DNA from: SLSG01 sp964477035 | Lineage (GTDB): Bacteria; Bacteroidota; Bacteroidia; Bacteroidales; UBA7960 | Assembly: GCA_964477035.1 (NCBI GenBank) | Contig: CAYZCW010000004.1 | Span: 186,001-250,000 of the forward strand | Length of the DNA: 64,000 bases | Direction: 5' to 3' | In this document: piece by piece, positions 16,967-25,640 of the stretch | Position numbering within the stretch: position 1 is the stretch's first letter | Layout: every line of letters begins with the position of its first letter | The notes under the pieces: model-generated | The model's database searches: none | Told to the model about the DNA's origin: nothing | Seen by the model: the letters and a program-made list of their open reading frames with translations, nothing else | Program-made: the position numbers and the translations under genes

Positions 16967-17197
16967 ATGGTCCCGAGAAAACGCAGGCGCAAGCCCATCA
17001 GGTTCCGGCAGATATCGTTCAAGTTCACCGAAGGACAAAAAGCTGCGCTGGAGAGGTATTGCCGGGCCCACAACCTGACACCCATCCGGTTCATCAAGTC
17101 GCTTGTCCTGGACAGGGTGGAACGGTTCCGGCCGGAGGCGCTCCCGCCGAGTTACGTGACGCCCAACCAGCTGGATCTGTTTGAAAAGGGTGAATAG
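16967..17197 (+). CDS. Small basic protein, possibly ribbon-helix-helix
   Basis: 76 residues, starting 14 nt after the EEP gene. The N-terminus is strongly basic (VPRKRRRKPIRFRQ), followed by a strand-helix-helix pattern (RFRQISFKFTEGQKAALERYCRAHNLTPIRFIKSLVLDRV) like small ribbon-helix-helix DNA-binding proteins, and an acidic/polar tail with NQLDLFE. I recall similar short proteins near mutS2 in other Bacteroidota, but do not know a function. It is convergent with mutS2. It could regulate something nearby or simply be a conserved orphan. Confidence 0.65.
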   Translation: MVPRKRRRKPIRFRQISFKFTEGQKAALERYCRAHNLTPIRFIKSLVLDRVERFRPEALPPSYVTPNQLDLFEKGE

Positions 17198-17261
17198 CCG
17201 CTCCGGCCGGCCCTTCTGAAGCAAGCTTCGGGGGCTGTCCGAACCCGGCCGGACCGCCTGC

Positions 17262-19685
17262 CTAGCGGAAATCAGCGATGGTGATCCCGGCCCCCCCCCG
17301 GTCGGGATGTTCGTCCCGGAATCGCTGCACCTCCGGAACGTTTTGAAGGTATTGCCGAACGGCCTGGCGCAGGATGCCATCCCCTTTCCCGTGAAGGATC
17401 CTCACCTGTTTGATCCCAAGCAGGATGCCGTCGTCTACCAGGAGCCTGAGCCGGCTGAGGGCCTCTTCCACGCGCAGGCCCCTGAGGTCCGCCTCCGGAT
17501 TGTATTCCGCGGCCTTCTCATTGATGTTGAAATCCAGCCTCGTGCGTGACACGGTGGGGCGGGAGTGGCCTTGCCCGGCTTCCAGTTTCTCCAGTTTTGT
17601 CAGCTGCGTCCGGAACTTGATGCTCCCGAAGCTCACCACGGCTTGTTCTCCGCTGATCTCCATGACCTCCCCGGGGGTTTGCTGCCCGCTGACCCTCACG
17701 GTATCGCCCACCCGCACCGGACCCCTGCCGGCTTTCAGCTGCACGGGACCTCCGGGTGGCGGTGCCTTCTTCTCCGTGGCTTTCAGGTCTGCCTCCTGCT
17801 GCTCCCTGTATGCCTTCAGGGCCTCCCTCGCCTTGCGGGTTTCTTCCTTGCTGGCCTGGGCTTCCTTGATGTCCCGGATGGTCTTTTCAATGATCCGGTT
17901 CGCATCCGAGAGGATCTTTCTGGCCTCCTGCCGTGACTGTTGCAGGATGTCGCTTTTCCGTCCTTCCAGTGTCCTGCTCAGGTCCTCATATTTTCCGATC
18001 ATCTCTGTCAGGAAGGCTTCGGCCGAGCGAAGCTCCTTTTCTTTTTGCTCCAGTTCGAGCTTTTTGACTTCCAGGTCCTGCAGCTGCTTGTCAAAATCCA
18101 GGTCCTGGTTCCCGATGAAGGTGGCCGCCTTGTCGAGCACCCTGGCGGGCAGGCCGATGGTCCTGGCAATTTCGAAGGCAAAACTGCTGCCCGGACTGCC
18201 TGCTTTAAGCCGGAACAGCGGCCGCATATGGCGGGTGTCGAACAACATGGAACCGTTTTGTATGCCCTCCTGTCTGCCCGCCATCAGCTTCAGGTTGGCA
18301 TAATGGGTGGTGACCAGGCCAAAGGCCTTCCTGGCGTTCAGCTCCTCCAGGAGGGCCTCCGCGATGGCCCCCCCGATGCGGGGCTCGGTGCCGGATCCGA
18401 ACTCATCAATCAGGAACAGGCTTTTGTCGTTGCAGTGTTCCAGAATGAATTTCATGTGGAGCAGGTGGGAGCTGTATGTGCTCAGGTCGTTCTCCAGGGA
18501 TTGTTCATCGCCGATGTCGATGAACAGGGACCGGAAGATTCCCATTTCGGAATAGTCGGTCATCGGGACCAGCAGTCCGCATTGCACCATGTACTGAAGC
18601 AGGCCGCAGGTTTTCAGGCACACCGACTTGCCGCCCGCATTGGGTCCCGAGATGATGAGGATGCGGTTCTCCTGGTCCAGGTCCAGGTCCAGGGGTTCCA
18701 CGTGCTTTTTCTGGGGTTTATAGGCCAGGTACAACAGCGGGTGGCGGGCCCGGACCCAGTGGATCACCGGCCGGTCGCTGATCCGTGGCTTCTGGGCTTC
18801 CATCTCCAGTGCCAGCCGGGCCCTGGCCCGGAATGCGTCCATGTGGGCAAGCATGTCGTAGCCCGCCTCCAGCCTGGGGATGGCGGGCCGCAGCTCATCG
18901 GCAAAGGCTTTGAGGATGCGCACGACCTCCTGCCGCTCATCCAGCTCCAGCTCGTGGACCTGGTTGTTCAGTTCGAAGACCTCTTCCGGTTCCAGGAATA
19001 CGGTTTGTCCCGTGGCCGACTGGTCATGGACGAAGCCCCTGATCCTGCGCTTGTGTGCCGCAGCCACGGGGATGACCTGCCTGCCGCCCCGGAGGGACAA
19101 TCCGGTGTCCTGGGAAATCCATCCCTGGGATTTGCCCAGGGAAAGGATCTGTTCGATCCGCCTGTTCGCACGTTCTTCCAGGCTGGCTTTGCTCCTGCGT
19201 ATCTCTGCAAGGGCCGGGGAGGCGGAGCTGCGCACCCGGGCTTTTTCGTCCAGGATGCGGTCCAGCTGCCGCAGCAGGTCTCTTTCCGGTTCCATGCCGC
19301 TTGTCAGCCGGGCAAGCCAGGGGAACTTCAGCTCACCCCCTCCGTCTCTTTTCTCCATGAAACGGATCACCTCCTCCATGGTTTCAAGGGAATGCTGCAG
19401 TTCGATCAGGATCTCCGGTTCGGCATAGGTGCCGCGGATGCGCAGCTCCCTGAACAGGTCTTCCGGGTCAAAATAACCCGAACCGGGGAAGGGATCGGGC
19501 CCGAGCAGGATCTGGCAAAACTCCCAGCCCTGGTTCAGCAGGGTCCGGATCCGCTCCGGGTCGGTCGAAAAGCCTATGGCATGCACCTGTTTCCGGCCCA
19601 GCGGACTGAAGCATCGTTCCAGCAGGAGTCCCCGGATCCGGTCGAATCCTGTTTTTTCCTCGAAATGTGCGGAGAAGCTTGCCAA
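17262..19685 (-). CDS. mutS2: MutS2 ATPase with Smr nuclease domain
   Basis: 807 residues. Start is a TTG at 19685 (second residue alanine); the nearby ATG at 19690 is out of frame. MutS-core helices (about 10-300), then the ATPase: GPNAGGKS Walker A near residue 350, DIGDEQSLENDLSTYSSHL, LFLIDEFGSGTEP Walker B, TTHYANLK. A charged coiled-coil (about 505-630) precedes a KOW-like linker and the C-terminal Smr domain (about 730-807: ADLRGLRVEEAL, LHGKGDGILR). MutS2 acts on stalled or collided ribosomes and recombination intermediates rather than mismatch repair. It lacks the MutS mismatch-recognition domain. Confidence 0.95.
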   Translation of the reverse strand: MASFSAHFEEKTGFDRIRGLLLERCFSPLGRKQVHAIGFSTDPERIRTLLNQGWEFCQILLGPDPFPGSGYFDPEDLFRELRIRGTYAEPEILIELQHSLETMEEVIRFMEKRDGGGELKFPWLARLTSGMEPERDLLRQLDRILDEKARVRSSASPALAEIRRSKASLEERANRRIEQILSLGKSQGWISQDTGLSLRGGRQVIPVAAAHKRRIRGFVHDQSATGQTVFLEPEEVFELNNQVHELELDERQEVVRILKAFADELRPAIPRLEAGYDMLAHMDAFRARARLALEMEAQKPRISDRPVIHWVRARHPLLYLAYKPQKKHVEPLDLDLDQENRILIISGPNAGGKSVCLKTCGLLQYMVQCGLLVPMTDYSEMGIFRSLFIDIGDEQSLENDLSTYSSHLLHMKFILEHCNDKSLFLIDEFGSGTEPRIGGAIAEALLEELNARKAFGLVTTHYANLKLMAGRQEGIQNGSMLFDTRHMRPLFRLKAGSPGSSFAFEIARTIGLPARVLDKAATFIGNQDLDFDKQLQDLEVKKLELEQKEKELRSAEAFLTEMIGKYEDLSRTLEGRKSDILQQSRQEARKILSDANRIIEKTIRDIKEAQASKEETRKAREALKAYREQQEADLKATEKKAPPPGGPVQLKAGRGPVRVGDTVRVSGQQTPGEVMEISGEQAVVSFGSIKFRTQLTKLEKLEAGQGHSRPTVSRTRLDFNINEKAAEYNPEADLRGLRVEEALSRLRLLVDDGILLGIKQVRILHGKGDGILRQAVRQYLQNVPEVQRFRDEHPDRGGAGITIADFR

Positions 19686-19699
19686 TGCATTGTTTTTTG

Positions 19700-19707
19700 C
19701 AAATGTA
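19700..19707 (-). promoter_or_regulatory. -7 promoter element of mutS2
   Basis: TACATTTG on the minus strand matches TAnnTTTG, 14 nt before the TTG start, so the leader would be under 10 nt. This position supports the TTG choice. Confidence 0.5.
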
Positions 19708-19831
19708 CTAAGATCCGAACAAAATAACCGGGCAGGCTGTTATGCCATCATTGGGAAGTCCCGTTTTTTTATGGTAAATTTATGGGGGAAACAAGGGACC
19801 TGCGATCGTGTGGGCCGCAACACCCGGTGCC

Positions 19832-22255
19832 ATGAAATGGAAGATCCTGTTTACGCTGTTGTTTTTGCCCGCCCTGGCCTTCTGCGGGGGCCTTTCATTG
19901 CCGCCCGCCACAGGGCCGGAGACGGAGGAGGATCCTGTGGGCCGGCTGGAGGAAGTGGCCGCAGGGGCCTTCAACCAAAAGCTTTACCTTCACCTGGACA
20001 ACCATCATTACCACGCGGGTGACTACATCTGGTTCAAGGCCTACCTGCTGGACGGGGTCACCCACCGTTATGTGCCTGGGGAAACCAACGTATATGTGGA
20101 AATGATCGACAGCCGGGGCAGGCTGGTCAAAAAGCAGATCCTGAAATCGGTCAACGGCATCTCCTGGGGCGACTTCAGGCTGAGCGATTCCATTCCGGAC
20201 GGGAACTACCTGGTCAGGGCCTACACCAATCCGATGCGCAACATGGGGGAAGCGTTTCTGTTCAACCGGAATATCTATGTGAGCAACCCGGGGTTCAGGG
20301 ACTATATCCGGCTCCGGGAGATTATCGGTAACCGTCTGTTCAACAGGAGTCTGGAAAGGAAGGCCAGCCAGTATGAGTTTGCATTCCACGCTGAGGGCGG
20401 CACCCTGGTGCAGGGCCTGCCGTCGCGGCTTGCTTTCAGGGCCACGGACCTGCTGGGAGGCGGGGTTCCCGCAGAAGGAAGGATCCTGGACAGGCATGGG
20501 AACGTGGTGGCAGAATTCACCACCGGACCCTCCGGACGGGGAGTGACCGCCTTTAGCCCGGAGGAAGCAGGGGGCTACACCGCCAGGGTGCGCCTGGCCG
20601 GCCAGAGAAGGGAAGAAAGAATCCCCCTTCCCGAAGTGCTGCCCCGGGGGGCGGTCTTGCAGGTTCGTCCCGGGGACAAAGCCTTGGAGGTGAAGGTGCT
20701 GACCAACAGTCCCCCGATGATGGAACCGCACGCGCCTGTCAGGTTGATGGTTCACACCCGCGGGGAAGTTTATTTCTGGGGAGATGCCGACCTGCGGTCG
20801 GGACAATTTTTCAAGGTCTTTCCCTACGAGGAACTGCCGGCGGGCATTGCTGAGGTCAGCCTGTTGGGGCCCGGCAACACGGTCCTGGCCAGCAGGCTGG
20901 TGTTTGTGCCGGATACGGATCCGTTCAGCATAAGCCTCCACGAAGTGGCCATTGAGGAAGGAATGGGCCGGGTGATCTTCTCGGTAGAGGACAGCCATAG
21001 TTTTCCGTTTTACGGAAATTATTCGCTGTCGGTCAGGGGCCTGGGCGAGTCATCCGGAAGGAAGGAAGCCGGGGGAAGCCTCCCCAGAAGCTTCCTGCTG
21101 GTGGAGTCGGATACCGGGAGGCCGCTTGACTCCCTTGCCTTACTGCCCGGGACGGTTTCAGGGGAGGACATGGCATGGATCGACCAGGTGATGCTCACCA
21201 GCCGTTTTGAAAGGCTGGACCTGGAAGGGGTCTTATCGGGCAGGATTCCGGTCGGGCGCTTTGAGCCCAGCTTCGGGATGACTGTGGCGGGCCGCCTCAT
21301 CCACCCGGGCAATGACAAACCCGTCCCCGGGCAAAACATCAGCCTGAGCATTTCCAATGGCTTCGTGACCACCCATACCACCCAGACCGATACGGAGGGC
21401 TGGTTTGAATTCGCCGACCTGGGTTTCGATGGCATGGTGACCATTGAGCTGATCACTTCCCCCTTACGGGAGGGTTATCACCCGAGGGTTCACCTCGATC
21501 TGGGATCCATACAGGATCCCAGTTACCGCATGGATTTCAGTACCCGTCCCCAGGAAGTGACACGCAAGGGCCCTTTCTGGACCCGGGTCAGGAGGCAACG
21601 GGAGAAGCCTTACGATATCCCGGAGTATTACAGCCCCTTGCAAAACTACTACGGACAGCCCAGCCAGACCATTCATGTCAGCGAACGGACGGAGGACAAT
21701 AAAACGGTCCTGGACATTCTGTTGCAGCGGGCTACCGGGATCAGCTTTCACAATGGCCAGCTCACCATCCGCGGTGCCAGCAGCATCAACCTTTCCTCCG
21801 AACCGCAGTTCATCATGGACGGCAGCTTCACGGACATGAGAAATTTTTTGTCGACCAATGCCAGGGAGGTGCACCGCATCGAGATCTTTTCGGGCCCCAA
21901 TGCGGCCATCTTCGGCATCAGAGGCACAAACGGGGTAATCGTGGGATACACCCGCCGGGGGGGCATGTTCGGCCGGCAGAGCTACGAATTCAACATGGCG
22001 GGCTTTTACCGTCCCAGGGAGTTCACGGCTGATAAGGCCGGGGATCTGCGCCGAACGGCTGAGGATGATACCTACCATCCGACCCTGTACTGGTACCCTA
22101 ACCTGCGGGTCCGGTCGGGGGAGCGGGTGCGCTTTGATTTTCAGGCACCCCAAGGGCATGACGCCTTTGAAATGGTTCTGGAGGGAGTGGGGCCTGCCGG
22201 AAGGATCATTTCCGGGACTTTCCTCATCACAAGGGGCGAAACTTCCGGCCAATAA
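19832..22255 (+). CDS. MG2-like envelope protein with a TonB plug domain but no barrel
   Basis: 807 residues from ATG 19832 (MKWKILFTLLFLPALAF, a good signal peptide); the upstream ATG at 19808 would bury it. Domains as read: an MG2/macroglobulin-like beta module (about 50-150: KLYLHLDNHHYHAGDYIWFKAYL, NVYVEMIDSRG), further beta modules, a carboxypeptidase-regulatory-like segment (about 490-550: VAGRLIHPGNDKPVPGQNISL), and a TonB-receptor plug-like domain (about 613-710: LTIRGASSIN, PQFIMDG, IEIFSGPNAAIFGIRGTNGVI). Only about 95 residues follow, too few for a 22-strand barrel. The family is common in Bacteroidota; its role is unknown. Confidence 0.8.
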   Translation: MKWKILFTLLFLPALAFCGGLSLPPATGPETEEDPVGRLEEVAAGAFNQKLYLHLDNHHYHAGDYIWFKAYLLDGVTHRYVPGETNVYVEMIDSRGRLVKKQILKSVNGISWGDFRLSDSIPDGNYLVRAYTNPMRNMGEAFLFNRNIYVSNPGFRDYIRLREIIGNRLFNRSLERKASQYEFAFHAEGGTLVQGLPSRLAFRATDLLGGGVPAEGRILDRHGNVVAEFTTGPSGRGVTAFSPEEAGGYTARVRLAGQRREERIPLPEVLPRGAVLQVRPGDKALEVKVLTNSPPMMEPHAPVRLMVHTRGEVYFWGDADLRSGQFFKVFPYEELPAGIAEVSLLGPGNTVLASRLVFVPDTDPFSISLHEVAIEEGMGRVIFSVEDSHSFPFYGNYSLSVRGLGESSGRKEAGGSLPRSFLLVESDTGRPLDSLALLPGTVSGEDMAWIDQVMLTSRFERLDLEGVLSGRIPVGRFEPSFGMTVAGRLIHPGNDKPVPGQNISLSISNGFVTTHTTQTDTEGWFEFADLGFDGMVTIELITSPLREGYHPRVHLDLGSIQDPSYRMDFSTRPQEVTRKGPFWTRVRRQREKPYDIPEYYSPLQNYYGQPSQTIHVSERTEDNKTVLDILLQRATGISFHNGQLTIRGASSINLSSEPQFIMDGSFTDMRNFLSTNAREVHRIEIFSGPNAAIFGIRGTNGVIVGYTRRGGMFGRQSYEFNMAGFYRPREFTADKAGDLRRTAEDDTYHPTLYWYPNLRVRSGERVRFDFQAPQGHDAFEMVLEGVGPAGRIISGTFLITRGETSGQ

Positions 22256-22261
22256 AAGGAG

Positions 22262-22331
22262 AAAGGCTGTTGTGGGGAACCGGCCCTGCCCTTTGCGGGG
22301 AACAATCCGGCATTTCCTGCAACAGCCTTTG
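22262..22331 (+). terminator. Long stem-loop, possible terminator of the MG2/plug gene
   Basis: The arms AAAGGCTGTTG (22262-22272) and CAACAGCCTTT (22321-22331) are perfectly complementary, and pairing can continue inward with a few mismatches to a CCGG/CCGG pair. It begins 7 nt after the stop codon. The following TTTGGTCTTGT is only a weak U-tract, so termination efficiency is uncertain. It also separates this gene from the convergent tRNA. Confidence 0.5.
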
Positions 22332-22338
22332 GTCTTGT

Positions 22339-22412
22339 AGCGGGGACGAGAGTTGAACTCGTGACCTTCGGGTTATGAATCCGACGCTCTAACCACCTGA
22401 GCTACCCCGCCT
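22339..22412 (-). tRNA. tRNA with CAU anticodon (elongator Met most likely)
   Basis: A 74-nt cloverleaf on the minus strand: acceptor GGCGGGG pairs with CCCCGCT (last pair G-U), T8 A9, D-arm GCTC/GAGC, anticodon loop TTCATAA (anticodon CAT), T-arm ACGAG-TTCAACT-CTCGT. CCA is not encoded. The lowest anticodon-stem pair next to the loop is A-C (A31/C39), a mismatch. It lacks the three G-C pairs and unpaired first base of initiator tRNA, so elongator methionine is preferred; a lysidine-modified Ile tRNA cannot be fully excluded. Confidence 0.9.
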
Positions 22413-22426
22413 TTTTTGGGTGGTGC

Positions 22427-22434
22427 AAAATTAA
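22427..22434 (-). promoter_or_regulatory. -7 promoter element of the CAU tRNA
   Basis: TAATTTTG on the minus strand, 15 bp from the mature 5' end; a TTTG box lies 17 bp further upstream (22452-22455). The tRNA thus has its own promoter, just past the end of the eamA gene. Confidence 0.6.
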
Positions 22435-22448
22435 CAAACAATTTCTAA

Positions 22449-23366
22449 TTACAAACCCTGCGGGGCTTTTTTTTGCCCGGCCCGCTTTCGCTGAAATGCC
22501 CCTGCCTGGGTCAGAAACAACCCCAGGATGACCAGCCCCATGCCCAGGACTTTTCCCCAGTCGATGGCCTCCCCGAGTACCATCAGCGAGGTCAGGGCCG
22601 TCACCACCGGGATCAGGTTGCCGAAGATGGCCGTCCGTGCGATGCCGATGCTCCGGACCGCCGAGGTGTAGAAAACAAAGGCCAGGGTGGAGCCAAACAC
22701 CGCCAGGGCCAGCAGGGAGGCCACCACCTCGCGGGAGGGATGGATGGCCATGAATGCGGCCGATTCAAAGAGCAGGAACAATGGAAGGAAGAACAAGGCA
22801 CCCAGTGCATTCTGCACCATGATGATCGTGCCGGAGGAATAGCGGACAACCAGCCGTTTAAGGAATACCATGTTGACCAGGGCCGAGGCCACGGCGAAAA
22901 ACAACATGAAGATTCCGAAGGGCGAGGCCGTAAACCGGAAGTCCTGATCCAGCACCATGACCCAGATGCCCATAAAGCTGATCAAAAAGCCAAGGACATT
23001 CACCCGGCTGATGCGTTCCCTGAAAAACAGGAACCCCAGCATGGGTGCAAACACCGGTATGGTGGCGATCATGACGGAGGCTACCGTGGGACTGGTATGG
23101 AGCAGGCCATAGTTTTCCCCGATGAAATAGCAGAAGGGGGAGAAAAAGGACAGGATCACAAAACGCAGGTAATCCTGCCTGTCGATCCGCTGCAGCCCCC
23201 GCCGCCAGAGCAGCATCATCAGGAATGCGGATACCGACAGCCTGATGAACATGACCGTGACTGGTTGGTAAACATCCAGCGCGATCCGGGTCCAGACGTA
23301 GGATACCCCCCAGAAAACCATGGCCAGGGCGGCCAAAAGGTATACGGTGACCTGTCTTGTTGGCAA
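22449..23366 (-). CDS. EamA/DMT-family drug or metabolite transporter
   Basis: 305 residues from a TTG at 23366 (LPTRQVTVYLLA). No in-frame ATG exists near the expected N-terminus; an ATG at 23373 is out of frame. About ten membrane segments in two EamA repeats: first begins VYLLAALAMVFWGVSYVWTR, second begins near FGIFMLFFAVASALVNMVFLK; each ends with a conserved proline-containing segment (ATIPVFAPMLGFLFFRE; GNLIPVVTALTSLMVLGE). The C-terminus is short and basic. These proteins export metabolites, amino acids or drugs; substrate unknown. A -7 element sits 19 nt before the TTG. Confidence 0.85.
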   Translation of the reverse strand: MPTRQVTVYLLAALAMVFWGVSYVWTRIALDVYQPVTVMFIRLSVSAFLMMLLWRRGLQRIDRQDYLRFVILSFFSPFCYFIGENYGLLHTSPTVASVMIATIPVFAPMLGFLFFRERISRVNVLGFLISFMGIWVMVLDQDFRFTASPFGIFMLFFAVASALVNMVFLKRLVVRYSSGTIIMVQNALGALFFLPLFLLFESAAFMAIHPSREVVASLLALAVFGSTLAFVFYTSAVRSIGIARTAIFGNLIPVVTALTSLMVLGEAIDWGKVLGMGLVILGLFLTQAGAFQRKRAGQKKAPQGL

Positions 23367-23385
23367 AGGGCATGCAATTTGAGGG

Positions 23386-23393
23386 CAAAAATA
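23386..23393 (-). promoter_or_regulatory. -7 promoter element of the EamA gene
   Basis: TATTTTTG on the minus strand matches TAnnTTTG; predicted transcript start about 12 nt before the TTG start codon at 23366. Confidence 0.5.
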
Positions 23394-23450
23394 ATGATTC
23401 CCCTTGTTTTTTTGTATATTGCAACTGACGGATTCCCAACCGATGCTGCC

Positions 23451-23834
23451 ATGAGACCCCTGGAACGATTCAGCCTTGAGTTTTCCTGCAAAACAACCCC
23501 CAGGTTGCTGTTTACCCTGATCTCCACCCCCGAAGGACTCTCCCGCTGGTTCGCCGATACGGTGTTTGTGGAAGAGGATATTTATCACTTCAAGTGGGAA
23601 GGGTCGGAGCAGCGGGCAAGGCTGACCCAATGGAAGGAAAATGAGTACGTGGCGTTTCAGTGGCTGGACGAACACCACCGGGACCATGTCCTGGAAATGC
23701 GCATCCTCAACGAGCCGGTTTCCTCGGAAGTGGCCCTGGTCATCACGGATGCTGCCGAACCGGGCGACATGGAATTCTCCCACAGGCTGTGGGAAACGCA
23801 GGTCAGGCGCCTGCAACGGCTATTTAATCCCTAG
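23451..23834 (+). CDS. START-like (SRPBCC) domain protein
   Basis: 127 residues from ATG 23451; the frame is open further upstream but that part lies antisense to the EamA gene. The sequence has the helix-grip pattern of small START-like/AHSA1 proteins: LEFSCKTTPRLLFTLISTPEGLSRWFAD, then strands DIYHFKWEG, RLTQWKENEYVAFQW, HVLEMRI and a C-terminal helix HRLWETQVRRLQRLF. It is soluble and probably binds a hydrophobic ligand; no enzyme signature. Its last 15 nt overlap the convergent aminotransferase gene. Confidence 0.8.
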   Translation: MRPLERFSLEFSCKTTPRLLFTLISTPEGLSRWFADTVFVEEDIYHFKWEGSEQRARLTQWKENEYVAFQWLDEHHRDHVLEMRILNEPVSSEVALVITDAAEPGDMEFSHRLWETQVRRLQRLFNP

Positions 23835-25334
23835 CCATTTGTAGACCGGGCGTTGTGAGGGGTCGGTCAGGAAGAACCAGCTTGCAATTTTTCCGCCTGC
23901 ATCTTCCGGCGCGTCCTTGTGACGGAATTCGTTCCTGCGGGGCACATACACATAGTCCTTTTCCCATTCCCGGTGGTGCCTCCGGATCTGGTCCAAGGCT
24001 TCCACGATGAACAGCACTTCTTTGTCCGTCATGGTCGGATGGAGTGACAGCCTGACCCAGCCAGGTTTTTCTGACAGGTCGCCCGTATTGATCTTTTCCG
24101 TGATTTTGCGGGAATGTTCCTGGTCGACATTGAGCAGGAAATGCCCGTAGGTGCCTGCACAGGCACAGCCACCCCGGACCTGCACCCCGTAACGGTCGCT
24201 CAGCAACTTCACCACCAGGTTGTAATGGATGTCCGCGAAGTAAAACGAAATGACGGGCAGCCGCTTACGGATGTCCCCGGCCAGGATGTTGGCTCCGGGA
24301 ATGGCGGCGATGCCGTCGAAGGCCAGGCGCAGCAACTCCTCCTCCCTGCGGCGGATGTGACAGGTGCCCATCTGGTTCTTCAGGTCGATGCACAGGGCGG
24401 TGCGGATGGCCTGCAGGAAGCCGGGCGTGCCCCCGTCCTCCCTTGCCTCGATGTCGTCGATGTATTTGTACTCTCCCCAGGGATTGGTCCAGTCGACGGT
24501 CCCTCCCCCCGGGTTGTCCGGCACTTCTGAATTGTAGAAAGCGGAATCGAAAATAAGGACCCCGCTGCTGCCCGGCCCGCCCAGGAACTTATGCGGGGAG
24601 AACACAATGGCATCGAGCTTCTCCATGGGATCCTCCGGGTGCATGTTGATGTCTACATAGGGTGCGGAGGCCGCATAGTCGATCAGGCAGACCCCCCCGT
24701 ATTCGTGCATCAGCCGTGCCATCTTGTGAACCGGGGTCTGTATGCCGGTCACGTTGGAACAGGCCGTAAAAGAGCCGATCTTCAGGCGGCGGTCCTTGTA
24801 TTTTTCCAGCTGCCGTTTCAGGTCATCCAGGTCGACCAGCAGGTGTTCGTCGGGTTTGATCACCACGACCTCTGCCGTTGTTTCAAACCAGGAGGTGTGG
24901 TTTGAATGGTGTTCCATATGGGTGATGAACACCACGGGTTTTTCGGCTTCTTTCAGGCAGGTTTTGTGGATGAGGTTGCCGCAGATGCGCAGGCCCAGCA
25001 TGCGCTGGAACTTGTTGATGACGGTGGTCATGCCGCTGCCTGCCGTGATGATGACATCCCCGGGTCCGGCGTTCACATGCTCCTTGATCAGCTTCTGTGC
25101 ATGGTGGTAGGCATGGGTCATCAGTGTCCCGGTCTCGCTTGCCTCGGTATGGGTGTTGGCCACATAAGGGCCGAAGCGGTTGCGGATGGCATCTTCAATG
25201 GGTTTGTAGAGCCGGCCGCTGGCAATCCAGTCTCCGTAGATGATGGCCTGCTCCCCATAGGGACTGGTATAGGTGTGGTTGATGCCGATGATGTTCTTTC
25301 TGAACCGGGCAAAATGGTTTTGCAGCTTGGTCAT
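23820..25334 (-). CDS. Class V PLP-dependent aminotransferase/desulfurase-like enzyme
   Basis: 504 residues from ATG 25334 (MTKLQNHFARFRKNIIG); an ATG at 25373 would add 13 residues. Fold type I, class V: ANTHTEASETGTLMTHAYH (about 70-90), VIITAGSGMTT (phosphate-binding loop), ITHMEHHSNHTSW, CLIDYAASAPYV (pyridine-ring aspartate), and FSPHKFLGGPGSSG with the PLP lysine. It is longer than cysteine desulfurases (about 400), and the C-terminal RGGCACAGTYGHFLL has cysteines in the region where desulfurases carry the catalytic one. Substrate unknown. TAAATTCG (25341-25348, minus strand) is a near-consensus -7 element directly upstream. Confidence 0.85.
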   Translation of the reverse strand: MTKLQNHFARFRKNIIGINHTYTSPYGEQAIIYGDWIASGRLYKPIEDAIRNRFGPYVANTHTEASETGTLMTHAYHHAQKLIKEHVNAGPGDVIITAGSGMTTVINKFQRMLGLRICGNLIHKTCLKEAEKPVVFITHMEHHSNHTSWFETTAEVVVIKPDEHLLVDLDDLKRQLEKYKDRRLKIGSFTACSNVTGIQTPVHKMARLMHEYGGVCLIDYAASAPYVDINMHPEDPMEKLDAIVFSPHKFLGGPGSSGVLIFDSAFYNSEVPDNPGGGTVDWTNPWGEYKYIDDIEAREDGGTPGFLQAIRTALCIDLKNQMGTCHIRRREEELLRLAFDGIAAIPGANILAGDIRKRLPVISFYFADIHYNLVVKLLSDRYGVQVRGGCACAGTYGHFLLNVDQEHSRKITEKINTGDLSEKPGWVRLSLHPTMTDKEVLFIVEALDQIRRHHREWEKDYVYVPRRNEFRHKDAPEDAGGKIASWFFLTDPSQRPVYKWLGIK

Positions 25335-25640
25335 GTGTCCCGAATTTATGCAAAATTGCAAAAAATTATCCAAACCCTGGGCCGATTCTCTGTACCTTTA
25401 TTCGTCAAGGGGCTGGCAAACAAATCGCAAACCTTGGTTGTTTACAGGATAAACAGCGGTTTAATATGGAATGGTTTTTGCTGCTGTTTTATCAGGGCAG
25501 CCGGCGATGGCCGGGGCCGCAGAGGGAAAATTTATGTCTGAATCATGTTGCGGGGCAGGTGCCTGCCCACGGCCTCCGGTCCCTGACCGGCTGCCGGGCA
25601 AAGGAATTCCGTTCCGTGCGACCAATACAATGGAGAAAAG
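25335..25640. other. Divergent intergenic region without a gene
   Basis: 306 bp between two divergent genes. On the minus side lie TAAATTCG (25341-25348) and CAATTTTG (25351-25358), possible -7 elements of the aminotransferase gene. On the plus side TACCTTTA (25393-25400) is one base off the -7 consensus and would leave a leader of about 240 nt for the gene at 25641. A frame of 101 codons beginning at 25466 runs into that gene and has no recognisable features. I see no RNA structure or repeat worth naming. Confidence 0.4.

Noticed and set aside
17940..19727. 595-codon frame on the plus strand opposite mutS2
   Set aside because: Antisense shadow; composition unlike real proteins of this genome.
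22339..22412. CAU tRNA as initiator tRNA
   Set aside because: The first acceptor base pairs (G-U) and the anticodon stem lacks the three consecutive G-C pairs of initiators.
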